Below, piece after piece: positions 15,701 to 25,204 of a stretch of DNA of 53,932 nt (its first letter is position 1; the number at the start of each line of letters is the position of its first letter). The notes beneath the pieces are model-generated. The model was given only the letters and a program-made list of their open reading frames with translations, ran no database searches and was not told the DNA's origin. Location: NCBI RefSeq assembly GCF_030732065.1, contig NZ_JAVBHX010000014.1:1-53932 (forward strand), in the 5' to 3' direction. The DNA is from Oceanimonas aquatica (GTDB lineage: Bacteria > Pseudomonadota > Gammaproteobacteria > Enterobacterales > Aeromonadaceae). The translations under genes were made by a program, and so were the position numbers.

Positions 15701-17899
15701 TTAACTCGCGGCGGCCACTTTTTCGTTGCCGGCATCATCATACCCCTGATAGTGCAGCGCTTGCTCGGGCGAAAGAGGCCGGGCAAACAAAAAGCCCTGG
15801 CCGTAATCACAGCCAATGTTACGCAACAGTCGCCGCTGTTGTTCGGTTTCAATGCCTTCGGCCACCACCTTGAGATCCAGCTTGTGCACCATGGCGGTAA
15901 TGGCCTCCACCATTTGCTGATCAACGGGGCTGGTTTCCAGCTCCATCACAAAGGAACGGTCGATTTTCAGGGCATTGACCGGCAACTGGCGCAGTTGTGC
16001 CAACGAAGAATAGCCGGTACCAAAATCATCAATGGAAATGCGCATGCCCAGGCGCTTCAGGTCGCCAATCAGGGCCATGGCCAGATCGACATTTTCCATC
16101 AGCATGGACTCGGTAATTTCCAGCTCCAGCAGCTCGGGCGGCACCTTTAATCTCGTGAGCAGGGCTTCCACCCTGGTCGCGAAGTTTGCCTCACGCAACT
16201 GGCAGACACTCAGGTTTACCGCCACCGGCCGGGTGGTTTTCCCCGTCTGCATCTGCTGCTGAATGAACCGGCAGGCCGCCTCGAGCACCCAGTAGCCGAT
16301 GGGCACAATCAGGCCGGTCTGTTCGGCGGTTTCAATAAAGCTGCCGGGGTTCTGCACGCCCTGCTCCGGTTGATCCCAGCGCAGCAGGGCTTCAAATTTT
16401 TCTGCCCGGCCGCTGGCCAGGGAAATGATGGGCTGAAACAGCAGAAAGAATTGCTGTTGTTCAATGGCCTGGCGCAGCGCTTTCTCCAGCCTGACCGAAT
16501 AAAGCGCCTGTTCCTGCATCCGGGCATTGTAAAAGGAAAGCTGGTTCTTGCCCGAGCGTTTCGAGTCATACATGGCGAGATCGGCATTGCGCAATAGCTC
16601 TCCGCTGCTGGTGCCGTCTTCCGGTGCCAGGGTGATGCCAATGCTGGTGCCGACCACCGCCTCATGCTGCCCCAGCTGAACGGGCCTGCCGATATTGGCG
16701 AGGATCTTTTCGGCGATTTTTCGCACATTGTCGGCGTTGTTCACATTGACCAGCACGATGGCAAATTCATCGCCGCCCAGCCTGCCGACCAGATCCGTCT
16801 GCCTGACCGAGTCCTGAAGGCGCCGGGCAATCTCCATCAACAGCCGGTCGCCGTCGGTATGACCCGACGAGTCATTAATGCGTTTGAAATCATCCAGATC
16901 CAGATACATCAGGGCCAGACATTGCCCTTCGCGCCGGCCATTCAGAATGGCGCGATCCAGTTGCTCGGTGAGAAAGCGCCGGTTGGCCAGGCCGGTGAGG
17001 TCATCATTAAAGGCCAGCAATTCGAGCTGGGCGGTTTGCTGTTTGACCAGCTGTCGTAACCGTTCCGGCTCTCGCAGAATACGGTGCATCAGCAGTGCCA
17101 CCAGAGTCGCGATCAGCGCACTGAAGAGAATACCCAGCACTACCGGCAGCGTGAAGCTGGCGGGGCGGCTCATGGCGATGGTCCATTCGCCATTGGGCAC
17201 TCGAATGGCTTTGGTCACCTGCTGTTCATCCAGCTCGCGGGTGGAGCGGGCAAAAATATCCACCTGGCCGGTATCCGGGTGCCAGCGCGACAGTTCATAG
17301 GCATAGCCTTTTTGCTGCAGCTGATCCAGCTCGGTAAAGGCCAGCAGATCGTCCAGGTAAATCAGGGCCGTGGCAAAGCCCCAGAAATAGGGCTCGCCCT
17401 TTTGCTCCAGGAATACCGGGTTGCGGCCCACCATGCCCATGCGGCCCTGCACCAGCATAAAGGGGCCGGCCAGGCTCAGCTGTTTGCTTTCAATGGCCTG
17501 CCAGGCTTCCTTTTTGCGTTTGTCACTGTAAAGCAGATCATGGCCGATGCCCTTTTCATTACCTGCCAGCGGGTAGATTTGTTCGGTAATTCCGTTTGGG
17601 GCTAATTGAAGATTGGAGACGCCGCCCAGGGTTTGCATGACTTCTTCGGCAAACTTGTCGAAATCCCTGAACTGGCCGTTACTGCGCCGCACCTCCTGGG
17701 CAAGAATGTAGGTGGACGACAGCGAGCGGGTCAGGCGGCGCTCGATGGCGGCGGCCTGAACACCCACCACTTCTTCCATCAGCAGCCGCTGCTCCTTGCG
17801 GTCGGCCACTATGCTCAGGTGAGTGTAATAAACCCCTGCTGCAAAGATGCACACAAAGGCCATCAGGGTATACAGGCTGCTGAGCCGGAGTTTGGGCAT
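15701..17899 (-). CDS. Membrane-bound CHASE-GGDEF-EAL cyclic-di-GMP enzyme
   Basis: A 732-residue sensor with two membrane spans (about 10-28 and 250-272) around a periplasmic CHASE-like domain. The GGDEF domain has an intact G-G-D-E-F at 375-379 and the inhibitory-site RxxD (R366, D369) five residues before it. The EAL domain has E-A-L-L-R at 503-507, N-L-S, E-I-T-E-S, D-D-F-G-T-G-Y-S-S, K-I-D-R-S-F-V, A-E-G-I-E-T and Q-G-F, so all expected metal and catalytic residues are there. Both synthesis and breakdown of c-di-GMP look possible, with the periplasmic signal presumably choosing. The signal is unknown. The Shine-Dalgarno is weak (AGAGA). Confidence 0.93.
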   Translation of the reverse strand: MPKLRLSSLYTLMAFVCIFAAGVYYTHLSIVADRKEQRLLMEEVVGVQAAAIERRLTRSLSSTYILAQEVRRSNGQFRDFDKFAEEVMQTLGGVSNLQLAPNGITEQIYPLAGNEKGIGHDLLYSDKRKKEAWQAIESKQLSLAGPFMLVQGRMGMVGRNPVFLEQKGEPYFWGFATALIYLDDLLAFTELDQLQQKGYAYELSRWHPDTGQVDIFARSTRELDEQQVTKAIRVPNGEWTIAMSRPASFTLPVVLGILFSALIATLVALLMHRILREPERLRQLVKQQTAQLELLAFNDDLTGLANRRFLTEQLDRAILNGRREGQCLALMYLDLDDFKRINDSSGHTDGDRLLMEIARRLQDSVRQTDLVGRLGGDEFAIVLVNVNNADNVRKIAEKILANIGRPVQLGQHEAVVGTSIGITLAPEDGTSSGELLRNADLAMYDSKRSGKNQLSFYNARMQEQALYSVRLEKALRQAIEQQQFFLLFQPIISLASGRAEKFEALLRWDQPEQGVQNPGSFIETAEQTGLIVPIGYWVLEAACRFIQQQMQTGKTTRPVAVNLSVCQLREANFATRVEALLTRLKVPPELLELEITESMLMENVDLAMALIGDLKRLGMRISIDDFGTGYSSLAQLRQLPVNALKIDRSFVMELETSPVDQQMVEAITAMVHKLDLKVVAEGIETEQQRRLLRNIGCDYGQGFLFARPLSPEQALHYQGYDDAGNEKVAAAS

Positions 17900-18146
17900 T
17901 AATGTCTCTTACCTGGCATGCCAGGAGTGCTTGAATGTGGTGGTTTCGCGGTACCAGGCACGACCACTCAACAATGCCTAACTCAGCGTAACAACCCGCG
18001 TTGGGTTACCTGTATTCCACTATACACAATCTTCGGGGGGTGTTCCGTTTGAGCATTTTCTTGACGGCGACGGTCACACCGGTGGCGTAGTCCTTTGCAT
18101 GGGCTTTTGGCACAATGGTGGGGTTTCAAGCCAGCCGAGTTATTCC

Positions 18147-20579
18147 GTGAACCAGCTACCCATTACCGAGGCATTGCCTCAACTGCAACAGGCGCTGACC
18201 GCCGGCCAGATCATCGTTGAGGCGCCGCCCGGCGCCGGCAAGTCCACCTGGCTGCCGTTGTGGCTGCTGCAACAGCCGGCCATTGACGGCCGCATCATCA
18301 TGCTGGAGCCGCGCCGGCTGGCGGCCCGCAGCATCGCCCAGTACCTGGCCAGCCAGCTGAATGAGCAACCCGGCCAGACCGTGGGCTATCGCATGCGTGG
18401 CGACAGCCGCACCGGCAAACAGACCCGGCTGGAGGTGGTCACCGAAGGGGTACTGACCCGCATGTTGCAGGCGGATCCCGAGCTGGACGGCGTGTCTTTG
18501 TTGATCTTTGACGAATTTCACGAGCGCAGCCTGCAGGCGGATCTGGCTTTGGCCTTTGCCCTGGAGTGCCAGGCGCTGCGCGACGATCTCAAAATCATGG
18601 TGATGTCGGCCACCCTGGACGGCCTGGCCCTCGACACTCTGCTGCCCGAGGCCGAGCTGGTGGTCAGCCGGGGCCGCAGTTTTCCCGTGGAGCTGGAATA
18701 CCGCCCCCGCAATCAGCACAGCCGGCTGGACGAAAGTCTGGGCCGGGCCGTGCTCGATGCGCTGGGCCGGGAAAGCGGCAGCCTGCTGGCGTTTCTGCCC
18801 GGAGAGCGGGAGATTCGCCGGGCCGAGGACTGGCTGAGCGCGCGCCTGCCCGATGGCGTTGAACTCCGGCCCTTGTATGGTCGTCTTTCCCTGACGGAGC
18901 AGCAGGCGGCCATCGCACCGGCTATAGACGGCCGGCGCAAGGTGGTGCTGGCCACCAATGTGGCGGAAACCTCGCTCACCATTGAAGGCATTCGCATGGT
19001 GGTGGACGCGGGGCTGGAGCGCCAGGCCCGCTTTGACCCCGAAGCCGGTCTCACTCAGCTGCAAAGCCGGCTGATCGGCCAGGCCTCGGCCACCCAGCGC
19101 GCCGGCCGGGCCGGGCGCCTGCAGCCGGGCATCTGCATACGGCTGTGGAGCAAGGAGCAACAGGAGCGGCTGGCGCCGCGCCGGCCGGCGGAAATTGAAC
19201 AAAGCTGCCTCGCCGGTTTCGTGCTGGAATGCGCCGCCTGGGGCGCCGAGCCCGAGCAGTTGCCGCTGCTGACCCCGCCGCCGGCACCGCTGCTGGCGGT
19301 GGCCCGGGCTCAGCTGGAAGCCCTTGCGTTGCTGTCCGGCAATCAGCTCACCCCCCTGGGACGGCGAGTCTGGCAACTGGGTACCGAGCCCTGGCTGGGG
19401 CAACTGCTGTTGACTGCCCTTGACTGGCAGCAACAGGGCCACCACGGCGCCCTGGCCGACGGCGCCTGGTTGCTGGCGCTGCTGGAGGAAGGCCGGCCCG
19501 GGGATGGCCCCTTGTCGGGCCAGCTGCTGGCAGCCAAAGGACGGCTCAAGGCTGCCGCCCGGCGCTGGTTTGAGCGGGCCGGCCAGCCCATGGCCGAGCC
19601 CACCGGTGCCTTTGTGGGGCCGCTGCTGGCCAACGCTCGGCCCGAGTGGGTAGGGCAGCTGCGCAAGGGGCGCCGCTATGGCCTGGCCGGCGGCCTCAGC
19701 GCCGATCTGCCCGCGGCCAGCCCCCTTGCCGGCAAGGACTGGCTGGCGGTAGCGGCCCTGGGCCGGGGCGAGCGGGGCGTGTTTGTGCAGGCCGCCGAGC
19801 CGGTGACCCTGGCGCAGTTGCAGCGCTTTGTGCCGGAACGCTTCGGCGAGCGCGAGCAGCTGGAATGGGACGATGATGCCAACCGGGTGCGGGCCGAGCG
19901 CCACTGGTGCTTTGGCAACCTGGTGCTGAGAAGCACGCCGCTGGACTCGGTCAGCCCGGAGCAGCGGGCTCAGTGTCTGTTGCAGGAGCTGCAAAAGCGC
20001 GGCTGGCCGGCCTTGCCATTAGACGAAAAGGCCCAGCAAATATGGCTGCGGATGAAGCTTGCCGGACAAAAACTGGCCGACAAAGGCTTTGCGGAATGTG
20101 ACGAAACAGCCTGGCTGGCGGAAGCGGAACACTGGCTGGCGCCCCATCTGCACGGGCTCGGGCGCTGGGACCAGCTGGCCAAACTCGACTGGAGTGGCAT
20201 TTTGCTGAGCCGGCTGGACTGGTCACAGCGGCAATTGCTGGATACCCTGCTACCCGCTCACCTTGAGCTGGCCACCGGTACCCGGGCGGCCATTCGCTAC
20301 CGGGAACAGGAAGATCCGGTATTGCCGGTGAAGCTGCAGGAAATGTTCGGTCAGGCAGGGTCGCCGCTGCTGGCCGAGGGCCGGGTCCCATTGGTGCTCG
20401 AGCTGTTGTCGCCGGCGCGCCGGCCGTTGCAGCTGACCCGGGATCTGGCCGCCTTCTGGGCCGGAGCCTACCAGGAGGTCAAAAAGGAAATGCGCGGACG
20501 CTACCCCAAACACCCGTGGCCCGATGATCCCGCCAACACGGCGCCGACCCGGCACACCAAAAAATACATGAAGCACTGA
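18147..20579 (+). CDS. hrpB: ATP-dependent RNA helicase HrpB
   Basis: A DEAH-type helicase of 810 residues from GTG 18147 (E. coli 809). Motif I is P-G-A-G-K-S-T at 28-34, motif II is D-E-F-H at 122-125, motif III is M-S-A-T-L, and motif VI is Q-R-A-G-R-A-G-R. The C-terminal HrpB domain ends in K-E-M-R-G-R-Y-P-K-H and W-P-D-D-P-A-N-T-A-P-T-R, as in E. coli. The in-frame ATG at 18099 would add 16 residues; the similarity begins at V-N-Q-L-P-I, which favours GTG, but neither has a strong Shine-Dalgarno. mrcB starts two bases after the stop. The biological role of HrpB is poorly known. Confidence 0.94.
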   Translation: MNQLPITEALPQLQQALTAGQIIVEAPPGAGKSTWLPLWLLQQPAIDGRIIMLEPRRLAARSIAQYLASQLNEQPGQTVGYRMRGDSRTGKQTRLEVVTEGVLTRMLQADPELDGVSLLIFDEFHERSLQADLALAFALECQALRDDLKIMVMSATLDGLALDTLLPEAELVVSRGRSFPVELEYRPRNQHSRLDESLGRAVLDALGRESGSLLAFLPGEREIRRAEDWLSARLPDGVELRPLYGRLSLTEQQAAIAPAIDGRRKVVLATNVAETSLTIEGIRMVVDAGLERQARFDPEAGLTQLQSRLIGQASATQRAGRAGRLQPGICIRLWSKEQQERLAPRRPAEIEQSCLAGFVLECAAWGAEPEQLPLLTPPPAPLLAVARAQLEALALLSGNQLTPLGRRVWQLGTEPWLGQLLLTALDWQQQGHHGALADGAWLLALLEEGRPGDGPLSGQLLAAKGRLKAAARRWFERAGQPMAEPTGAFVGPLLANARPEWVGQLRKGRRYGLAGGLSADLPAASPLAGKDWLAVAALGRGERGVFVQAAEPVTLAQLQRFVPERFGEREQLEWDDDANRVRAERHWCFGNLVLRSTPLDSVSPEQRAQCLLQELQKRGWPALPLDEKAQQIWLRMKLAGQKLADKGFAECDETAWLAEAEHWLAPHLHGLGRWDQLAKLDWSGILLSRLDWSQRQLLDTLLPAHLELATGTRAAIRYREQEDPVLPVKLQEMFGQAGSPLLAEGRVPLVLELLSPARRPLQLTRDLAAFWAGAYQEVKKEMRGRYPKHPWPDDPANTAPTRHTKKYMKH

Positions 20580-20581
20580 TT

Positions 20582-22912
20582 ATGGCAAAAAAGACAACCC
20601 GCAAGACCCGTAAAAAGCCGGTCAAGAAACAGCGCCGCTTCGGCTGGGGGCTGATGCTCAAGCTGGCCCTGGTGGGCGCCGTGCTGGTAGGCACCTTTGG
20701 CATTTACCTCGACAGCCAGGTGCGCACTCGCTTTGAAGGACAGAAATGGGCGCTGCCGGCACTGGTATACAGCCGGCCGCTGGAGCTGTTCCCGGGGCAG
20801 AAGCTGTCTCATGCGCAGATGCTGCGCGAGCTGCAATTGCTGAATTACCGCAAGGTGGCCAGTCCCTCGCGCCCCGGCGAATATGCGGTCAGCCGCAATC
20901 GCATCGAGATCCACCGGCGGCCGTTCAACTTTTCCGATGGCGCCGAGCAGGCCCGAACCCTGCTGTTGAGCTTTGATGGTCAGCGTCTGAGCCGCATGCA
21001 GAACCCGGATAACGGCCGGGAGCTGGGCTATGCGCGCATGGATCCGGTGCTGCTCGATCGGCTGAATGTGGACGAGCGGGAAGATCGGCTACTGGTGCGC
21101 CTGGATCAGGTACCCGCGCTGCTGGTACAGGCGCTGATCACCGTGGAAGACCGGGACTTCTACCAGCACGATGGGGTATCGCCGCTGGCGATACTGCGCG
21201 CCCTGGTGGTCAACATCAAGGCCGGCCGTACCGTGCAGGGCGGCAGCACCCTGACCCAGCAGCTGGCCAAGAACTTTTTTCTGAGCCAGGACCGCAGCCT
21301 GTGGCGCAAGGTGCAGGAAGCCTACATGGCGCTGATCATCGACTTTCGCTACGACAAGGACGAAATACTCGAGGCCTACCTCAATGAGGTGTACCTGGGC
21401 CAGAACGGTGCCAAGGGCGTGTACGGCTTTGGCCTGGCCAGTTATTTCTATTTCGGCCTGCCCATTAACGAGCTGAATCCGGATCAGATGGCGTTGTTGG
21501 TGGCGCTGGTGAAAGGGCCCTCGTTTTACGATCCCTGGCGCAACGCCGAGCGGGCCCGGGACCGGCGGGATCTGGTGCTGCGGCTGCTGGCCAACGAGGG
21601 CCATATCGATCGCCAGACCTATGAACGGGCCAGCAGCCGTGATCTGGGACTGATCGAGCGGGGCCGCATGGGCTATGGCCGTACGCCTGCCTTTATGGGC
21701 CTGCTCAAGGATGAGCTGAAAACCCGCTTTGGCGCCGAGTTTCTGAACCAGAACGGGCTGCGTATTTTCACCAGTCTGGATCCCATTGCCCAGCATGCCG
21801 CCGAGCAGGCGGTGGCCGAGCAGCTCAAGCAGTTGCGCAGCCGCACCAAACGCAAGGATCTGGAAGCCGCCATGGTGGTGTCCAACTGGCGCAAGGGCGA
21901 AGTGAGCGCCGTGGTGGGGGGGGCCGATCCGTCCTTTGCCGGCTTTAACCGGGCGCTGTCGGCACGACGGCCCATCGGGTCGCTGATCAAGCCACCGGTA
22001 TATGCCCTGGGGCTTGAGAGCGGCTATCGCCTTTCCAGTCCGCTCAAGGACGAGCCGGTCACCCTGCGCAGCGCAGGCGGCCAGGTATGGCGGCCCAAGA
22101 ACTACGATCGCCAGTATCGCGGCAGTGTGCTGCTGGTGGACGCCCTGGCCAAGTCGTTAAACGTGCCCACGGTAAACCTGGGCATGGCGGTGGGCCTGGA
22201 TAATATCGTGGATGGCCTCAAGCGCATGGGCGTGGAGCAGCCGATTCCACCTTATCCCTCCATGCTGCTGGGCACCCTGGAACTGACGCCCTTTGAGGTC
22301 AACCAGCTGTATCTGACTCTGGCCAATCAGGGGCTGTATCAGCCACTGACCTCGATTCGTGCGGTGCAGGATCAGGACGGTGAGCTGCTGTATCAGCACA
22401 ATGCCCGGGCCAGCCGGGTGCTGAAGCCGGAAGCCGGCTATTTGGGGCTATATGCCATGACCCGTACCGTGGCCGGGGGCACCGCCACCCATCTGGCGGC
22501 GCGTTTTCCCAATCGGGTAATGGCGGGAAAGACCGGTACCACCAACGATCTGCGCGATGCCTGGTTTGCCGGTCTTGACAACGAGGAGCTGGTTACCACC
22601 TGGGTGGGTCGGGACGATAACGGCGTCACCGGTCTTACCGGTGCCAGCGGTGCCCTGCGGGTGTACAGCCGCTATCTGGACGGTCGGGGCGTGGATTCCC
22701 TGGAGCTGGCCCCGCCGCCGGGCATTGATCAGGTGAACTTTGCCCTGAGCGATGGGCAGCCTGCCGATCCCCGCTGTGAGCAGACCCGGCTGCTGCCGGC
22801 GCGCACCGCCGGGCTGCCGCCCATGCGTGGTTGCCAGCCGTCGTTGCCCGAGTTGCCTTCCGGCGAGCAGGTGGGGGACTGGCTGCGGGATATCTTCAAC
22901 TTCGCCCGCTGA
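20582..22912 (+). CDS. mrcB: Penicillin-binding protein 1B
   Basis: A 776-residue bifunctional class A PBP (E. coli 844). It polymerises glycan strands and cross-links peptides at the inner membrane. A very basic cytosolic tail (1-20) leads to one membrane span (about 24-41), then a UB2H-like region where LpoB would dock, then the glycosyltransferase (catalytic Glu in T-V-E-D-R-D-F at 189, G-G-S-T-L-T-Q-Q near 220). The transpeptidase has S-L-I-K (Ser467), S-L-N (525-527) and K-T-G-T (650-653). The shorter length mainly reflects the N- and C-terminal tails. It follows hrpB directly, as in E. coli. Confidence 0.96.
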   Translation: MAKKTTRKTRKKPVKKQRRFGWGLMLKLALVGAVLVGTFGIYLDSQVRTRFEGQKWALPALVYSRPLELFPGQKLSHAQMLRELQLLNYRKVASPSRPGEYAVSRNRIEIHRRPFNFSDGAEQARTLLLSFDGQRLSRMQNPDNGRELGYARMDPVLLDRLNVDEREDRLLVRLDQVPALLVQALITVEDRDFYQHDGVSPLAILRALVVNIKAGRTVQGGSTLTQQLAKNFFLSQDRSLWRKVQEAYMALIIDFRYDKDEILEAYLNEVYLGQNGAKGVYGFGLASYFYFGLPINELNPDQMALLVALVKGPSFYDPWRNAERARDRRDLVLRLLANEGHIDRQTYERASSRDLGLIERGRMGYGRTPAFMGLLKDELKTRFGAEFLNQNGLRIFTSLDPIAQHAAEQAVAEQLKQLRSRTKRKDLEAAMVVSNWRKGEVSAVVGGADPSFAGFNRALSARRPIGSLIKPPVYALGLESGYRLSSPLKDEPVTLRSAGGQVWRPKNYDRQYRGSVLLVDALAKSLNVPTVNLGMAVGLDNIVDGLKRMGVEQPIPPYPSMLLGTLELTPFEVNQLYLTLANQGLYQPLTSIRAVQDQDGELLYQHNARASRVLKPEAGYLGLYAMTRTVAGGTATHLAARFPNRVMAGKTGTTNDLRDAWFAGLDNEELVTTWVGRDDNGVTGLTGASGALRVYSRYLDGRGVDSLELAPPPGIDQVNFALSDGQPADPRCEQTRLLPARTAGLPPMRGCQPSLPELPSGEQVGDWLRDIFNFAR

Positions 22913-22918
22913 ATGTTG

Positions 22919-22957
22919 GGGTGAGGCCACCATGCCTCACCCCACACCTCGATTTTT
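22919..22957 (+). terminator. Possible terminator after mrcB
   Basis: GGGTGAGGC (22919-22927), loop CACCAT, GCCTCACCC (22934-22942). The stem is perfect over 9 bp, but the T run (GATTTTT) begins about ten bases later, so efficiency is doubtful. Confidence 0.4.
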
Positions 22958-23047
22958 CTCTTTACTCCTTGTCTCTTGCCCCTCACTGCGGCAGGTGAAA
23001 GCTGCCGTCTCCGTATATGCTGAATAGAACAGACGGAGGTGAGCACC

Positions 23048-23473
23048 ATGTTTGCTTTTCATCATGTAACCCTTAACGTGCGAAACCTGGATGCGGCCGA
23101 AGGGTTCTACAAGGGGCTCGGCTTTGAGCCCGATTATCGCTGGCAGGATGAGCAGGGTGAGCTCCAGATCTGTCATCTGCGCCTCGGTCAGGCGCGACTG
23201 GAATTGTATTGTTTTCGTCCGGCGGACGAGCCTGAGCTGTCGGCGTTGCCGCCCTGGGCTCATGGCCACCGGCTGGGGTTGCGGCATTTTGCGCTGCAGG
23301 TGGAGGATCTGGACAACGCCCTGAGCAGCCTGCACGGGGCCGGGCTGCTAGCCGACAAGCCATCACCGGTGCCGGGACAGACCTGCCAACGTTATGTTTT
23401 TATCATGGATCCGGACGGAAACAGTGTGGAACTGCTGGAAGCGCCGCTGGTAGAGATCCAGCGGCCGGAATAG
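23048..23473 (+). CDS. VOC (glyoxalase/dioxygenase superfamily) protein
   Basis: A 141-residue vicinal-oxygen-chelate protein with two beta-alpha-beta-beta-beta units. Likely metal ligands are His6 (F-H-H-V-T-L), Glu52 (L-E-L-Y), His80 (L-R-H-F-A-L) and Glu128 (S-V-E-L-L-E), the glyoxalase I pattern, with D-P-D-G-N before the last. It may be a lactoylglutathione lyase or a related isomerase; the sequence does not decide the substrate. The start is the ATG at 23048 with GGAGGT seven bases upstream. It stands alone between mrcB and the repeats before hemL. Confidence 0.88.
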   Translation: MFAFHHVTLNVRNLDAAEGFYKGLGFEPDYRWQDEQGELQICHLRLGQARLELYCFRPADEPELSALPPWAHGHRLGLRHFALQVEDLDNALSSLHGAGLLADKPSPVPGQTCQRYVFIMDPDGNSVELLEAPLVEIQRPE

Positions 23474-23534
23474 GGCGAAAGCACGAAGCACCAGCAGGGT
23501 TACCTCCGCCGACACGCTGCATAGAATGCCACTC

Positions 23535-23584
23535 AGTAAAAAGGCCTGCTGCGAACATACTTAATGTTCGGTCAGGACTTTTTA
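23535..23584. terminator. Long near-perfect hairpin between VOC gene and hemL
   Basis: Arms of about 22 bp: GTAAAAAGG-CCTG ... CGAACAT (23535-23557) and ATGTTCG-GT-CAGG-ACTTTTTAC (23563-23584), with loop ACTTA and three or four mismatches. A and T runs at the ends let it act as an intrinsic terminator in both directions, though it could equally be a mobile palindrome. Confidence 0.55.
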
Positions 23585-23592
23585 CTTCGTCA

Positions 23593-23608
23593 CGGCGAGC
23601 AAGCTCGC
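23593..23608. repeat. GGCGAG/CTCGCC palindrome
   Basis: GGCGAG-CAAG-CTCGCC, a short inverted repeat between the long hairpin and repeat B. I recall this palindrome as frequent in intergenic DNA of Pseudomonas and marine gammaproteobacteria. No function is claimed. Confidence 0.5.
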
Positions 23609-23617
23609 CCCATGTAG

Positions 23618-23716
23618 CGCTCGGCACATGCGTCTGACCGCCAGGGATGGCGGGAATGCTGAAAATGCAGGAGCAATTTTTCAGCCCTGGCATGTGACGG
23701 TCGGTTACGGCAATCC
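23618..23716 (-). repeat. Dispersed repeat B, long form
   Basis: Read on the minus strand, the ends match 5921-5969 (GGATTGCCG...CCGACCGTCACATGCCA and ATGTGCCGAGCG). The middle contains about 50 extra bases that themselves hold two hairpins: GCTGAAAA/TTTTCAGC (23658-23665, 23678-23685) and CCGCCA/TGGCGG (23638-23643, 23648-23653). Confidence 0.7.
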
Positions 23717-23746
23717 CTGGTGTTGCTTCTTAGGGTCGACTGTTAG

Positions 23747-25033
23747 TTAGCCTTTCAGCGCGGCAAAGGCCTTGTCGGCGGCGGCCAGGGTGTCGGCAAT
23801 TTCCTGCTCACCGTGGGCCAGAGACATAAAGCCGGCTTCAAAGGCACTGGGCGCCAGGTAGACACCGTGATCCAGCATCAGGTGGAAGAAGCGCTTGAAG
23901 GCGTCCAGATCGCAGCGGGTGACCTGCTCGTAGCAGCTGATGTTTTTCTCCTCGGTAAAGAAGAAACCAAACATGGCGCCCACCCGGTTGGTGGTAAAGG
24001 CAATGCCGTGCTTGTCGGCGGCGGCCTGCAGGCCGTCTACCAGCTCCTGAGTTTTCTGCTCCAGGGCTTCGTACACGCCGGGTTCGCTGATGGCGTTCAG
24101 GGTGGCCAGACCTGCGGCCATGGCCACCGGGTTACCGGACAGGGTGCCGGCCTGATACACGGGGCCGGTGGGAGCCAGGTGCTCCATCACATCGCGGCGG
24201 CCACCAAAGGCACCCACCGGCATGCCGCCACCGATGATCTTGCCAAGGGTGGTGAGATCGGGCTTAACGCCAAAGCGCGCTTGAGCACCGCCCAGAGAGG
24301 CGCGGAAACCACACATGACTTCATCAAAGATCAGCAGGGCGCCGAACTCGTCACAGATGCTGCGCAGGCCTTCGAGGAAACCGGGGGCGGGGGGAATGCA
24401 GTTCATGTTGCCGGCCACCGGCTCCACAATGATACAAGCGATGTCTGCCGGGGCGCCTTCAAAGGCGGCACGGACCGAGTCCAGATCATTAAAGGTGCAG
24501 GTCAGGGTGTGCTTGGCAAAGTCGGCGGGCACGCCCGGCGAGTTGGGCTGGCCCAGAGTCAGGGCGCCGGAGCCGGCCTTCACCAGCAGGCAGTCGGCGT
24601 GGCCGTGGTAGCAGCCTTCAAACTTGAGGATCTTGTCGCGGCCGGTAAAGCCCCGGGCCAGGCGAATGGCACTCATGGTGGCTTCGGTGCCGGAGTTGAC
24701 CATGCGTACCTGCTCCATGGAAGGCACCAGCTGGGACACTTTCTCGGCCATGGTCACTTCCACGCCGGTGGGGGCACCAAAGCTCAGGCCGCGGGACACG
24801 GCTTCAATGACCGCATCCTTTACCACGGGGGCATTGTGGCCCAGGATCATCGGACCCCAGGAGCCGACGTAATCGATATAGCTGTTGCCGTCCACGTCAT
24901 ACATGCGGGCGCCGTCGGCACGCTCGATGAAACGGGGAGTGCCGCCCACGCCGCTGAAGGCGCGAACCGGCGAGTTAACGCCGCCGGGAATAAAGCGGCG
25001 GGCCTGGTTAAAGAGGTCGTCAGACTTGGACAT
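23747..25033 (-). CDS. hemL: Glutamate-1-semialdehyde 2,1-aminomutase
   Basis: A 428-residue PLP enzyme (E. coli 426) that makes 5-aminolevulinate from glutamate-1-semialdehyde, the committed C5 route to haem and siroheme. It has [12 protein letters not shown], the E-G-C-Y-H-G-H-A-D segment, D-E-V-M-C-G-F-R and the PLP lysine in [11 protein letters not shown]. Two ATGs lie close: 25039 (M-C-M-S-K-S) is only two bases from AGGA, while 25033 (M-S-K-S-D-D) is eight bases away, so 25033 is preferred. It is divergent from erpA, as in E. coli. Confidence 0.97.
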   Translation of the reverse strand: MSKSDDLFNQARRFIPGGVNSPVRAFSGVGGTPRFIERADGARMYDVDGNSYIDYVGSWGPMILGHNAPVVKDAVIEAVSRGLSFGAPTGVEVTMAEKVSQLVPSMEQVRMVNSGTEATMSAIRLARGFTGRDKILKFEGCYHGHADCLLVKAGSGALTLGQPNSPGVPADFAKHTLTCTFNDLDSVRAAFEGAPADIACIIVEPVAGNMNCIPPAPGFLEGLRSICDEFGALLIFDEVMCGFRASLGGAQARFGVKPDLTTLGKIIGGGMPVGAFGGRRDVMEHLAPTGPVYQAGTLSGNPVAMAAGLATLNAISEPGVYEALEQKTQELVDGLQAAADKHGIAFTTNRVGAMFGFFFTEEKNISCYEQVTRCDLDAFKRFFHLMLDHGVYLAPSAFEAGFMSLAHGEQEIADTLAAADKAFAALKG

Positions 25034-25141
25034 GCACATAATCCTTGGTGTTCATGGTCGAGTAGGCCGCCTTGCCGGCAGCCGGTGTGGGCCCGACTAT
25101 AACAAAATCTGCACAGGCCGAGAATCGGCCCGGGTCGCACA

Positions 25142-25174
25142 ATACTTGAACTGTTTGGTCGGGTATTGGATAAT
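25142..25174 (+). promoter_or_regulatory. erpA promoter with overlapping IscR type-1-like site
   Basis: TTGAAC (25146-25151), a 17-bp spacer, GATAAT (25169-25174). The 25-mer at 25142-25166 begins ATACTTGA and ends TCGGGTAT. It agrees with the IscR type 1 consensus ATASYYGACTRWWWYAGTCRRSTAT (from memory) at 20 of 25 positions; the mismatches are in the centre. It covers the -35 and spacer, a repressing position. IscR regulation of erpA is established in E. coli. Confidence 0.6.
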
Positions 25175-25204
25175 TTTGACGACACCGACATAAACGAGGT
25201 AGTG

